A stretch of DNA of 28,695 nt, taken from NCBI GenBank assembly GCA_045577735.1, contig JAZNIY010000010.1, forward strand, positions 1-28,695, read 5' to 3'. Below are positions 16,854 to 26,500 of the stretch, piece after piece. A program made the translations under genes and the position numbers. The notes under the pieces are model-generated. The model saw nothing but the letters and a program-made list of their open reading frames with translations, was not told where the DNA came from and did not search any database. Positions within the stretch are counted from its first letter, which is position 1; each line of letters starts with the position of its first letter. The DNA is from Stercoripulliclostridium_A sp045577735. Its GTDB lineage: Bacteria; Bacillota; Clostridia; Christensenellales; DTU072.

Positions 16854-16865
16854 TTGCGCGCGTAA
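16854..16865. promoter_or_regulatory. candidate operator, CG site 4
   Basis: TTGCGCGCGTAA, matching 8 of 10 bases of the ACGCGCGCGT palindrome. It lies between the divergent aroC and release-factor-like genes, about seven bases upstream of the aroC -35 box, so it differs in placement from the other three and could touch either promoter. Confidence 0.35.
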
Positions 16866-16905
16866 TTAAATATATAAAATACTTTATTTAAATAATAATT
16901 TTTGA

Positions 16906-16911
16906 TATAAT
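16906..16911 (+). promoter_or_regulatory. -10 box of the release-factor-like operon
   Basis: TATAAT only seven bases before the ATG at 16919. No good -35 box (closest is CTTTAT-like, 17 bases up) and no Shine-Dalgarno site are present. Transcription from here would begin at or next to the ATG, giving a leaderless mRNA. Confidence 0.5.
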
Positions 16912-16918
16912 ACTTTAT

Positions 16919-17863
16919 ATGGATAAAAAAATCGAAGGGCTTCTTAATAAATACCAACCACTCTCTGCTAGATACGAACTGCTAGCGGAGTATCTTGAGA
17001 GCCCCGAAGTCAATGCCGACAATCGCCTATATTTGAGATATGCCGAAGAAAAAAACGGCCTTGAAGAATGTTACAAGTTAGGCGAAGCGTTAAAGATTGC
17101 ACTTGAGCTTAACGACAAGGAAGAAATTAGCGCACTGTACACCTGCTTGAGTCAAGAATTACTCCCTAAGGGAGAGGATGACGAGCGTGGTGCTGTAATA
17201 GAACTCCGGGCAGAAAACCCACAAAGCAAGTCCCTATTAAACGAACTATACACCTTGTATTCTTTTTACGCAAAAAAGAAAGGTTACAAGCTTAGCGTTT
17301 GCGAGTATGATGAAAAATTCATATCTTTAAGCGTAGAGGGCAAAGGTGCCTACTTTAGGCTTAAAAATGAAACCGGCACCCACCACAGCACGGGTGGCAA
17401 GATGGGAAACGCTAATGTTTGGGTTTCCGTAATTCCAATTATGGATGACGTAAGCGTAATTATAGAGGACAAAGACCTTAAAACCGACATATTCCATTCC
17501 TCAGGTGCAGGCGGACAAAATATAAACAAAGTAGCCACGGCCGTTAGGCTTACGCACATCCCAAGTGGCATAGTCGTAGTATGCAGAGAAGAACGCTCAC
17601 AGCTCCAAAATCGCAATCGCGCTCACCTCGTTTTGCGTTCACGTTTGTATGATTATTACAAAGAAAAAGAAATGGGGTTGTTAAAAAAAGAAAGGGCATC
17701 CGTCCACAAAAAATCACGCACGGAAAGAGTACGCTTGCTGGACTATGAAAGAGAAACTTTGACAGATTTACGGCTAAATTTATCCATACCTCTAAAGCAA
17801 TCATCAAGCGTAAACCTTGACGAAATAATCACTCCCCTTCTCATTAAGGAAAACAAAAACTAA
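16919..17863 (+). CDS. divergent class-I release factor-like protein lacking a PxT/SPF motif
   Basis: A 314-residue homologue of RF1. The N-terminal helices, the segment LLPKGEDDERGAVIELRA, the catalytic SSGAGGQ (GGQ at 198-200), ERSQLQNR and the C-terminal LTDLRLNLS all align with RF1, so it should reach the ribosomal peptidyl-transferase centre. RF1 is about 355-360 residues. The missing part covers the region that reads the stop codon: the stretch with HRVQRVP.T and HTS in RF1 is shortened to GTHHSTGGKMGN (about 153-164), with no PxT and no SPF. The GTGGDEA loop is replaced too. It is longer than RFs of the PrfH or ArfB type. A rescue factor or a factor with another trigger is possible. 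It opens a five-gene operon. Confidence 0.8.
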   Translation: MDKKIEGLLNKYQPLSARYELLAEYLESPEVNADNRLYLRYAEEKNGLEECYKLGEALKIALELNDKEEISALYTCLSQELLPKGEDDERGAVIELRAENPQSKSLLNELYTLYSFYAKKKGYKLSVCEYDEKFISLSVEGKGAYFRLKNETGTHHSTGGKMGNANVWVSVIPIMDDVSVIIEDKDLKTDIFHSSGAGGQNINKVATAVRLTHIPSGIVVVCREERSQLQNRNRAHLVLRSRLYDYYKEKEMGLLKKERASVHKKSRTERVRLLDYERETLTDLRLNLSIPLKQSSSVNLDEIITPLLIKENKN

Positions 17864-20274
17864 TGGGTGCGTATAATAAAAAAATCTCTATTTCCACTCG
17901 CAAGACGGTACTTTCCGCCCACACTTCCGTGTACAAAACGGAAAAGTGTGATGCTAGTGTTAGAAAGATACGCTCTCACGATCTTTTCCTTTCCAAGCTC
18001 GCAGAAGGAATAATGCCGTTCGTTAAAGAGCTAATAAAGGTGGGCAAAAACTTTAAGTTAAGCCTTGCCGGCAAGCACGATTTTTATTTTACTTTCGGTG
18101 CTTTCTTAATCCACGATTATCTAAAAAAAGAGGATATCGTTTTTACCTCCTACAAAACCACGGAGGAAGAAATTCTTTATAACGATGGTAGATTTTTGTA
18201 CTATCTTGAATCGTTAAAACATTTTGAGGGTGTAGTTAGCCTTGCCTACAACCCAACGAACGAAAGCGACTTCAAAAAGATTTATCGCGTTGCCGGAACG
18301 GACAAAGCTAGCTTCCCGATGCTAAGCAAAAAGCAAAAGGAAATTGTAGAAACCGAAGACAAGAATATGCTCGTACAAGGTGTTGCCGGCAGTGGTAAAA
18401 CCAACGTTTGCATAGATAAAATAATCTTTGCTGCTTGTAGAGAATATCACGGTCGCCTAATGTATTCTACCTTCTCTCGTGGTTTGCTCATTGATACCCA
18501 AGCAAAAGTAACGGCTTTTAACGATACTACTAGCGAATTAATAAAGGCAATGGAAAACGGCACCGTGATCTATATTGGTGACAAAAAGACTGCTATAGAA
18601 AATCGCCTGGGAATATATCTCGAAGTTGATGAAGAAGCCAAACTTCTAGAAAAACTAAAAGTAATACACAAATACCTTAGTGAAAAGGTGGATTATTTCC
18701 TAATCGAAGATTTGCACAAAAAATATCTTGGTTCCTTGGGAACCCCATCCGGTGAAGAGTTGTTCACCCACTCCTACTTGAAGGAAAGCTTTGTCCAAGG
18801 CCAAGTGCAAAAACTAAAAAATCTTTCGGGCGAAGTAATATATAAAGAAATTTACGGCGTAATATATGGTTCGTTCGAACCTCGCACGGCTGTCAAAGAG
18901 ATGCTAAGTTTTGAAGAATACGTAGAAAAAAGGGCAACCTCTTTTACGCGCACCGAATGCGAGGTAATATATCGTCTTGCTCGCGACTATAAGGCGTATA
19001 TGCAAAAACGTGGATATACCGACAACAACCTCATAAGTCGCGTCCTACTTCGCAACCTAAACAAACTTCCAAGATACTCCCTAATCGTATTAGACGAAGT
19101 GCAGGATATGACGGAGATAAACCTTCATCTGATGAGTGAGCTAACCAGAAAACTCTTTGCCGTAGGTGACGCGTTACAAATGATTAACCCCTCTTATTTT
19201 AGTTTTTCATACTTGAAACGACTAATGTATCAAGAGGACGTAACAGACGTTAAATCGTTACAAAACAACTATAGGAACACCAAAAAGATTACCGAAATAA
19301 TAGAAGAGCTTGGCAAGATAAACGTACTAAAATTCGGCACTCACAACTTCGTGTTAAAGGGCGTTAGCGTAGACACCGACCTAAAAACCCAAGCCGTACT
19401 CGTTGAGGGAAACGGTTTTATAGAAGAGTTAAAGGCCAAAAAATATGGTGATTTCACACTCATAGTTCCCTCTTTAAAAGAAAAGGCCTTGATGCGTAAA
19501 ATTCTTGGCAATCGGGAAATTTTGACCATTTCCGAAATTAAAGGCCTTGAACGCGACACCGTAATTCTCTATAACGTACTTTCAGCCAACTACGATAAAT
19601 GGGAAACCTTGGAACGCATTACGGTTAACCGAAAGACGGCAGACGAGAACAGCGTGTATCGTTATTACTTCAACTTGTTCTACGTTGCGGTTTCTCGCGC
19701 AAAGTCCAACGTGTACGTTTATGAGGAAAGAAAGGTTCCCGCCTTTAACGACTTTTTCAAAAAGCAGTTTAACGTTCTTCGCGTTAAAGACGCCATAAGA
19801 AATCTTGACGATATTCTTTCTATTAAGGAAGTAGAAGAGGACGAGCTTCTAGAAAGAATTAAGAAATTCATTTCCCTTGGTCAATATGAGAACGCGCGCA
19901 TAACTGCCCTGAATCTTGACGATGAACTAAAGCGTACGGCATCCATTGACCGCATAGAGGTTAATGAAAAATACGTGCGTTATGGTAATTATCGCGAGGC
20001 TGGTATAAGGTACTGGGAGAAGGGCCTTTACGAGGACGCCAAGGAAACCTTCCGACTTTCGGGCGACGTAAAACTAATAGAGTTTATGGAAGCCTCCCTC
20101 AAAAACGATGGTGGTGCTCTCGACTATGATATAGTAAGATTTTACACCGAACTTGACGGCAATGACGTCGCTAAAAAACTAATTATCGACACGCTAAAAC
20201 GTGACTTGAATGAAATAAAAGAAAACCAAAAAACGCTAAGCCACACTCTTAAGACGTTAAAGGAGAAAAGGTAA
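17863..20274 (+). CDS. UvrD/Rep-like superfamily 1 helicase
   Basis: An 803-residue SF1 ATPase. After about 150 residues I do not recognise come a Q-motif-like LSKKQKEI, Walker A GVAGSGKT (173-180), Walker B LIVLDEVQDM (407-416), the NNYRNTKK motif with its arginine (about 468-475), GLERDTVIL (about 560) and the motif VI FYVAVSRAKS (606-615). Residues 650-800 look like TPR-type helices (YWEKGLYEDAKETFRLSGD) and end in a coiled coil. It could unwind DNA or RNA or act as a translocase; the frame of motifs also recalls HelD. Its ATG overlaps the preceding stop in TAATG, so it is coupled to the release-factor-like gene. Such helicases also occur in defence operons, but nothing here proves that role. 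Confidence 0.8.
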   Translation: MGAYNKKISISTRKTVLSAHTSVYKTEKCDASVRKIRSHDLFLSKLAEGIMPFVKELIKVGKNFKLSLAGKHDFYFTFGAFLIHDYLKKEDIVFTSYKTTEEEILYNDGRFLYYLESLKHFEGVVSLAYNPTNESDFKKIYRVAGTDKASFPMLSKKQKEIVETEDKNMLVQGVAGSGKTNVCIDKIIFAACREYHGRLMYSTFSRGLLIDTQAKVTAFNDTTSELIKAMENGTVIYIGDKKTAIENRLGIYLEVDEEAKLLEKLKVIHKYLSEKVDYFLIEDLHKKYLGSLGTPSGEELFTHSYLKESFVQGQVQKLKNLSGEVIYKEIYGVIYGSFEPRTAVKEMLSFEEYVEKRATSFTRTECEVIYRLARDYKAYMQKRGYTDNNLISRVLLRNLNKLPRYSLIVLDEVQDMTEINLHLMSELTRKLFAVGDALQMINPSYFSFSYLKRLMYQEDVTDVKSLQNNYRNTKKITEIIEELGKINVLKFGTHNFVLKGVSVDTDLKTQAVLVEGNGFIEELKAKKYGDFTLIVPSLKEKALMRKILGNREILTISEIKGLERDTVILYNVLSANYDKWETLERITVNRKTADENSVYRYYFNLFYVAVSRAKSNVYVYEERKVPAFNDFFKKQFNVLRVKDAIRNLDDILSIKEVEEDELLERIKKFISLGQYENARITALNLDDELKRTASIDRIEVNEKYVRYGNYREAGIRYWEKGLYEDAKETFRLSGDVKLIEFMEASLKNDGGALDYDIVRFYTELDGNDVAKKLIIDTLKRDLNEIKENQKTLSHTLKTLKEKR

Positions 20275-20987
20275 TGGATAATAACGAAGTAAAAATGCTT
20301 ATTGAAACCTTTAAGGGATATCGTGATTTGCTCACACCAATACAAAGCAATCTTAATGATTTTATCACCACCTATTCTGGGCTTCAAGGCGACATCGACA
20401 GATTGAACCAAGCATTTAGCGGAGATGCTAAAACCAACCTGGAAAAAATATATCGCACCCTTTCCGGTCAAGCCGAAAAAGCCACCGACCTTGCTAGCCA
20501 AATAGACAAGTTTATGAAGATGAGTGGCAAGTACACCGACGATATATCCAAACTCCTTACGACGGTTGAAAAGGTGGCGGACAAGTTAGAAAACATATCC
20601 GAATTAGAAACCAAAGCAGAAACCCAACTTGGCAAGCTGGAAACCATTCTTGACGAGAAGCGCAAGAGCTACAACGTCAAGGAATTGCAACGCACTCTTG
20701 AAAACTATGACGATAACGTAAGACGCATGAATGAATTTATTAACAAAGACGTTGCAGAAAAAGTTGCCGATTCAAACGCCAAAATAAACGCCGTCAAGAG
20801 TGGTAGCGAAGCAATGTTAAATAGGATATCGCAAGAAAAAACCTCCATTGAAGAATTGACTGCTACCTACAAAGAAACCAATCGTCTACTTCGTCAAATG
20901 ATAGAAAAAGATGACGTAAACGAAGCGTATCTTTATGACGTACTCGACAGATGGGCAAGCGATAGGAAGTTAAAAATTAAGAAATAA
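20274..20987 (+). CDS. coiled-coil protein of unknown function
   Basis: A 237-residue soluble protein, almost entirely helical and charged, with heptad-like spacing through about 20-215 (for example ISKLLTTVEKVADKLENISEL). No signal peptide, membrane helix or enzyme motif is seen, and I do not recognise a family. Its C-terminus (VLDRWASDRKLKIKK) is basic. It starts in a TAATG overlap with the helicase gene, here with a good AAGGAG site eight bases upstream. It is followed by another TAATG. It may be a scaffold linking the helicase to the membrane protein made next, which is inference from gene order. Confidence 0.75.
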   Translation: MDNNEVKMLIETFKGYRDLLTPIQSNLNDFITTYSGLQGDIDRLNQAFSGDAKTNLEKIYRTLSGQAEKATDLASQIDKFMKMSGKYTDDISKLLTTVEKVADKLENISELETKAETQLGKLETILDEKRKSYNVKELQRTLENYDDNVRRMNEFINKDVAEKVADSNAKINAVKSGSEAMLNRISQEKTSIEELTATYKETNRLLRQMIEKDDVNEAYLYDVLDRWASDRKLKIKK

Positions 20988-23227
20988 TGAGTAAAGAACT
21001 GGCCGATAACAACAAAACTTCTAGCCCGTTTAGAAGCGCAAAAGAAAGCGAGCGTATTCGTCTTGCCGTAATTGCTAATGACGTTAAAACGCTAGACACT
21101 CTCCTTACCGACAAGGAGAGCGCTTCTCTTTGCTTCGGCAGGTTCCCCATTCTCTCCCTTGCATATCTCTATTCTGCCCATAAAGTCATAAGAAAGTATG
21201 AAAAAGTGCTTTCCAACGTAAAGGAATATATTCAAGTGGAAGAGTATTTTGAAGACTATTTACTTTTCAAAAAGAAAGCCAAAAAATCATTAAGATTATA
21301 TCTTAACGGACAAATTATAACCCCTATTGAAATGAGTGCCCTACTTTGCGATTCTCAAGGGGTTAAAACGCATCTAGCAAGCACACAAAACCTAGACAGA
21401 GTCAAAAAGATTTATCGCCTAACGCACAACATAGAGGTCAAAAAAAGTGGTAATTCCATTGTTGTACCACGTTCCCAAAAGCCCACGTTCACCCAACTTA
21501 TGGCAGTCATTTCCATAATATGCATTTGTGCCGTATGTATGACCGGCTGTCTTATTTCTATGGACGTTGTCCCCGAACTTCTTGGTGGCAAGGGTGATGC
21601 TGATAGTCCTATTAAAATTCTTTCTACCGATTTATTGAAGCTTGCACTAAAGGAAAACAACCGATACTATACGCTAGAAAGCGACCTAACAATAGACGCT
21701 TCCAGTTGGAGTAGTAGTGAATGTAAAATTCACGTTGATGGTAAAGGACACACCTTAACCATTAACGGCACACGCACTACCGCACTATTTGAAAAGCTTT
21801 CCGGAAGCCTTGTTAACACCAACCTTGTGTTTACAAACGTAGGAAACGAACTACCCAAAAACAGTGCTTTCTTCGTCAACTCTCTTAGTGGAAAGTTGGA
21901 AAACGTTTCTTTTGCTTTTAAAGATTTGAACCTTACGGCGACAACGGAAGGTGCACTCGGCATATACGTTTCAACGGGAAACATTGCCAACGTTAGTTTG
22001 GAAGCTAATGGCACTATAAACGAAGTTTCGGCTCTTGAAGAAGCACTATTAGGTACCCTGCTTTACAAAAATGTGGGAATAATTGATGGTTGTAACGTTA
22101 AATACAATTTTACCATCACGGGAGATGCAAAATTAGGAAACAGTACCACCGACGCTACCTCATACGGTGACGCTGTATTTGGTGGCATAGTGGGCATAAA
22201 CAATGCTACGATTAAAAACGGCAAAGTTCTAGAAGGCTCTTCTCTTGTTACGGATACCCTTGACGTGGGGGGCATTGCAGTAGAAAACTCGGACAAAGCA
22301 ACCATTACTCAATCGGTTAACAACGCAACGCTCACACAAAGCACAGCCTCCTCTTTTTGGTCACCCAATATTGGAGGCATTACCATGCGCAACTATGGTA
22401 AGATTATCTCCTCAACAAACAACGGTGCAATTAGTGCCGTAACCACCCAAAAAGACCAAAATACTTCCATTATCCTTGGTGGCATTACCACGGTAAACTC
22501 CGGCACGATTGACAAAAGCGTAAATAACGGAAGCGTTACTGCTACGATGGAAGTTGGTATTTTAAACGTTGGTGGCATAGGTTACCTTAACGAGGGCACT
22601 ATTTCTAACACCACCAATAACGGTGCTGTTTCGGCAACGATAACCACTACCGAGGCATATTCTTTCGAACACCATATTGCAGGTGGTCTTGCTGTCAACA
22701 ACGGCACGCTTTCATACTTTAAGAACACGGGTGCAATAACAAGCCAAACCTCAAAGGAGAGCACCACGTTCATAGGTGGCGCAGTATCACTCAACAACCA
22801 CGCAAGCGCTACCATAGACCACGCTCAAAACACGGGAAACGTTACTGCTAATACTACGAACACGGAAACCAAGAAGGTGTTTGTCGGTGGCATTACGGCA
22901 TATCTAAAAGGAAAACTAACCAACTCTTTTAATCTTGGCAAGTTCGCTACTACCTCCGAAGACGGCACGATTGTTGCAGGTGGCATCATTGGCTTTACCG
23001 AAATTCAAGGTTACAGTGGTTACAATAGTTACTCTCCCATGTATGAATGGAGCAAGAATTACTATTTACACAACGAGGGATATGAAGTTGGTGTTGGCAA
23101 TTACTACGTGTATGAAATAGATCCTTTCTTCAATATGATTGTAAACAGGTTCTATGCTGAAGGTGAAGACGTAGGCGCAACACCTAGTGATATTGATACT
23201 ATTAAGAATTCGGGGATATATTGGTAA
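20987..23227 (+). CDS. single-pass membrane protein with GLUG-like repeat outer domain
   Basis: A 746-residue protein in three parts. Residues 1-165 are probably cytosolic and helical, with an ankyrin-like start (RLAVIANDVKTLDTLLTD ... GRFPILSLAYLYSA). One membrane helix follows at about 167-192 (MAVISIICICAVCMTGCLI). The remaining 550 residues are Thr/Asn/Ser-rich, with repeats of the type 'GGI...N.G.I..S.NNG.I.A', as in GLUG or right-handed beta-helix surface domains. There is no N-terminal signal peptide, so the orientation (N-terminus inside) rests on the single helix and the basic residues before it. No enzyme motif is visible. Fourth gene of the operon, with TAATG at both ends. Confidence 0.75.
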   Translation: MSKELADNNKTSSPFRSAKESERIRLAVIANDVKTLDTLLTDKESASLCFGRFPILSLAYLYSAHKVIRKYEKVLSNVKEYIQVEEYFEDYLLFKKKAKKSLRLYLNGQIITPIEMSALLCDSQGVKTHLASTQNLDRVKKIYRLTHNIEVKKSGNSIVVPRSQKPTFTQLMAVISIICICAVCMTGCLISMDVVPELLGGKGDADSPIKILSTDLLKLALKENNRYYTLESDLTIDASSWSSSECKIHVDGKGHTLTINGTRTTALFEKLSGSLVNTNLVFTNVGNELPKNSAFFVNSLSGKLENVSFAFKDLNLTATTEGALGIYVSTGNIANVSLEANGTINEVSALEEALLGTLLYKNVGIIDGCNVKYNFTITGDAKLGNSTTDATSYGDAVFGGIVGINNATIKNGKVLEGSSLVTDTLDVGGIAVENSDKATITQSVNNATLTQSTASSFWSPNIGGITMRNYGKIISSTNNGAISAVTTQKDQNTSIILGGITTVNSGTIDKSVNNGSVTATMEVGILNVGGIGYLNEGTISNTTNNGAVSATITTTEAYSFEHHIAGGLAVNNGTLSYFKNTGAITSQTSKESTTFIGGAVSLNNHASATIDHAQNTGNVTANTTNTETKKVFVGGITAYLKGKLTNSFNLGKFATTSEDGTIVAGGIIGFTEIQGYSGYNSYSPMYEWSKNYYLHNEGYEVGVGNYYVYEIDPFFNMIVNRFYAEGEDVGATPSDIDTIKNSGIYW

Positions 23228-23448
23228 TGAGAAGGGACGCATTCTTTATAATTCTATTGGTACTTGGTGGGCTTGCAGTCCTATGTAACCTCGCTTTTAT
23301 AGTATATCTTGGCATTACGATATCTTCCGTAATGAAAGGGCTTTCCTTCCTGCCCGCTGTATTTCCCAGCCTTTGCATTGCGCTTGCTGTTGTAAATGGC
23401 GTAACGATAGCCTATTCTATACTTTATATTTTCGTTTTAAGAAGATAA
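23227..23448 (+). CDS. small two-helix membrane protein
   Basis: A 73-residue hydrophobic protein with two membrane helices (about 5-29 and 40-70) and basic ends (MRRD..., ...LRR). No family is recognised. I chose the ATG at 23227, which forms a TAATG overlap with the preceding stop, rather than the TTG at 23221. It is the last gene of the operon, before a strong hairpin. It may be a membrane partner of the repeat protein encoded just upstream. Confidence 0.65.
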   Translation: MRRDAFFIILLVLGGLAVLCNLAFIVYLGITISSVMKGLSFLPAVFPSLCIALAVVNGVTIAYSILYIFVLRR

Positions 23449-23460
23449 AAATTTTAAACC

Positions 23461-23488
23461 AAAAAATAACGCCCCGTTTGGGGCGTTA
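23461..23488 (-). terminator. intrinsic terminator between convergent operons
   Basis: Nine-base stem TAACGCCCC/GGGGCGTTA (23467-23475 with 23480-23488), loop GTTT. The T-run follows on the minus strand, so it mainly serves the surface-protein gene; the hairpin may also help end the + strand operon, where the following T-run is poor. Confidence 0.85.
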
Positions 23489-23519
23489 CGTTTATGTCCT
23501 TACGTCAAACCATTATATA

Positions 23520-26500
23520 CTAATCAGTTACGTCCTCATTTTGAGAGGTGGTTTCGGGTGCTACTTCAGGAGCCACTTCGGGAGTAATATTGGGAGTTGT
23601 GTTAGGAGTTGCTTTGGGAGCTTTCTTGAAGATTGCAAGAAGCTCTGCTAGGCTCTTTTTCTTTACTACAAACCAGAAGATTGCAAAGCCACCCACTCCT
23701 AGTCCTACTGCACCAACGGTTGCACCTACTGCAATGCCTGCTATTGCACCACCGCTTAGTCCTGCCTCGTCTTCACCTTCGGGTGTGGTATCGGGGGGGT
23801 TGTCGGGGGTGGGCTCGGGAGTTCCTTCACCTCCGCCGGGACCGGGTACTACGGGAGTAAAGTTAGGATCTACCCATCCGCAGGTATCACATGTGCCATC
23901 GGTGTTTGCGTCGGTGTGTCCGCTTGCTACTACGATTACGCTATCGTGGTTGTCAATTAGGTTGGTTGCATTTTCATCACTAAACCATTGTCCGCAAGTA
24001 CAGGTGTAATATGCGGTGTTACCGTTTTCCGTACAAGTTGCACCCTTTGCTACTACGGGAGTTAGCGCGTGAGTATGATTTAGTGCAGGAGCAATTACGT
24101 ACTGACATACGGTACAAACCTTTGCTTCCTCTTCGGTGGGGTTGTCAATATTTGGAGTATGGGTTGCTACCTCTCCTTTTTCAGAGCAGTTGGTATTTTT
24201 ACATACCTTGTAGTGCTCGTTTGCATCGCTTGACCAAGCCACGCCTTCGTAGTTGTGGTTGGTTGCGGGAATTATTACCGAGCTGTGGTCTACAATTAGG
24301 GTATTACCTTCGCTATCGCTAAACCATTGTCCGCAGTTACAGGTGTAGTATGCGGTGTTACCGTTTTCCGTACAAGTTGCACCCTTTGCTACAACAGGAG
24401 TTAGTGCGTGAACATGGTCTTTCTCTCTCCAAATTGCATAAATGGTTAGGTCGGAAGAAAGTTCAATTTCATCACCTGCTTGCTTGAGGGGAGTAGCATC
24501 TACTGAGCCAATCGCCCAACCCAAAAACTCCTTGTTTTCGGGAGCAGTAAACGTGCAAGTGGGGAGCGTATAGGTGCCGTATTGCTCCGGTATAGTGTCG
24601 GTTTCACTATCGTTATTACCATCCAGAATAATTTCATATATGGGGTGTACAAAGCAATATTTAGCGTATTCAAATACTTCGATATTGGGAGCGAGTGCCA
24701 TATCACTTCCGTCAGCGTTTTCGGATGCCCAAACCTTGAAAGCCTCGTTTTTGTAATCCAACTCAATATTACCAGCGGTCAATCCTTCACGAGTGGATGA
24801 AAGAACAACCGTAGAGTCTTTTATAGTAATATAAGAGTCCTCATCTTCGTAGTTACAACCAAGAGCAATCGTTGTATTAAGTGAATCTAACGCAATATCA
24901 ATATTACATCCGTCAATAACGAGATTGCCTAGAGCACAAATACCACCGGCAAAGGAACTGGTAGTTACCATAATGGTAATATCGCTATCGGTTATGGTCA
25001 AATCAGCAGAAGTTCCGGCTCCATATGAATTAGTTTCAATTGCAATAGAATAAGCACATAGTTCGGCCTCTATATTGATATTTATTTTGGAATTAGTAAT
25101 AACGGAATCTTCTACAGCTTGGATACCTGCGGGCTCATCCATGGAATCCGTTGCAACGGCCGTTATATTAACTTCGGAATCGGTAAACGATAGTCCATTG
25201 AACACCCTCAAACCAACTAATGCGCTAACGTCCAACTTTGCGTTATTTAAGGTTAATTCATTTACCATTATACCCTGAGTAACAGGTGGGGGCGGTGCTA
25301 ACATATAGGATGAAATGGGGAGAGTGTCGTCAATTATCACAGTAGCATCTTCTATCGTAACAGCGTTACCATCCTCCTCGGGTTGATAAATTCCCACTTC
25401 AAAGCCATATATTGCTACACTTGTATCTTCCCCGGTAATAGAAATATCGCCTTTTTCTACAAAAATACCAGCACCACCATTGCCGTCCATGCCGTAAATA
25501 TTTATTGTTCCACCTTCAATTATGAGCCCGGCATAGGCATATATTCCTTCCGTATATGTAATAATCGTAATGGTACCGTCTTTTATAATGGTTCCATACG
25601 AATAAATGCAACGATCGAAATACCTAATATCTATCACGCCACCATTGATGGTTAGAACCCCTGCGTCAATACCGCTCGGTCCCTCTTCCTCAGTGCGTTC
25701 CTCCATAGCGATTTCGCCACCGTTTATCGTTACGGAGTCCCCCGTGATTGGATTATTGCTTATTAGATGGTAGACACCACTTTCTATGGTAACTATTTCT
25801 GCATCTATTGCATAATAAGACTCTATAGATAGGGAACCATCATCAATAGCAGAGAGATTTAGTTCATTTCCTATGATACCATAAACTTCGTCTTCGCTAC
25901 TTGTGACGATACCGTTTTCCCCTACAAGTACAACGTTTAGTGCACCTTTAGCAAAAATAGCATACCCCTCGGAGCCCCAGTAAATGGTATCTTCTTCAGT
26001 AAGATTCATTTCAGTCAAGGTAAGAGTATTGGTGGTAGGATTGTAAGCAGTCGTGCCATCTCCCAAAATATCGTCTTTGTTCTCATTCGTTACTGCAATA
26101 CCACCCACGTACAAATCGTAAAACTCAACGCCTACTTCTGCTCCCAACTCTGCATATAGATATTTGGGATATTCGCTAACCACTATCTCGGTAACGCTTT
26201 CACCCCAAATCCAACCCAAGGTAAAGCCTTTGAGTTCCAGTCCTTCGGGAGCAGTAAAGTCATCGTCTATGAAATCAAGGGAGTGTGTGCCATAAGGAAT
26301 TTCGTAAAGTATGGGCTCATTAGGACTGTTTGAAGGGTAATAAACGTATACCTTTCCCAGTTGCTTTAGTACAGCGTGGAAGGCAACGTCTTCGGTAAGT
26401 TCTATGTAGTCGGATTCTCCATAAACGGTGGTGCTGTCAGCAGAACCTAGTCCCCAACCACCAAAGGTATATCCCGTGGGTATTTCAAAACGACAGGTTA

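Noticed and set aside
16790..16957. N-terminal extension of chorismate synthase by 56 residues
   Set aside because: It crosses the gene's own promoter and the divergent gene's start; the ATG at 16789 has GGAGG and gives the normal family length.
16919..17863. Calling this gene prfA (RF1) or prfH
   Set aside because: PxT is missing, so RF1 function cannot be assumed; it keeps the N-terminal domain and is about 110 residues longer than PrfH-type proteins, and no rtcB lies nearby.
19888..19902. CG run AACGCGCGCATAA as another operator
   Set aside because: It lies inside the helicase reading frame (ENARIT) with no promoter around it; probably chance, and a caution about the motif.
23548..24322. 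Long open frames on the + strand opposite the surface-protein gene
   Set aside because: They are low-complexity mirror images of the Pro/Thr/Gly-rich coding sequence, without ribosome sites; a similar mirror frame occurs opposite the second copy at 28064.
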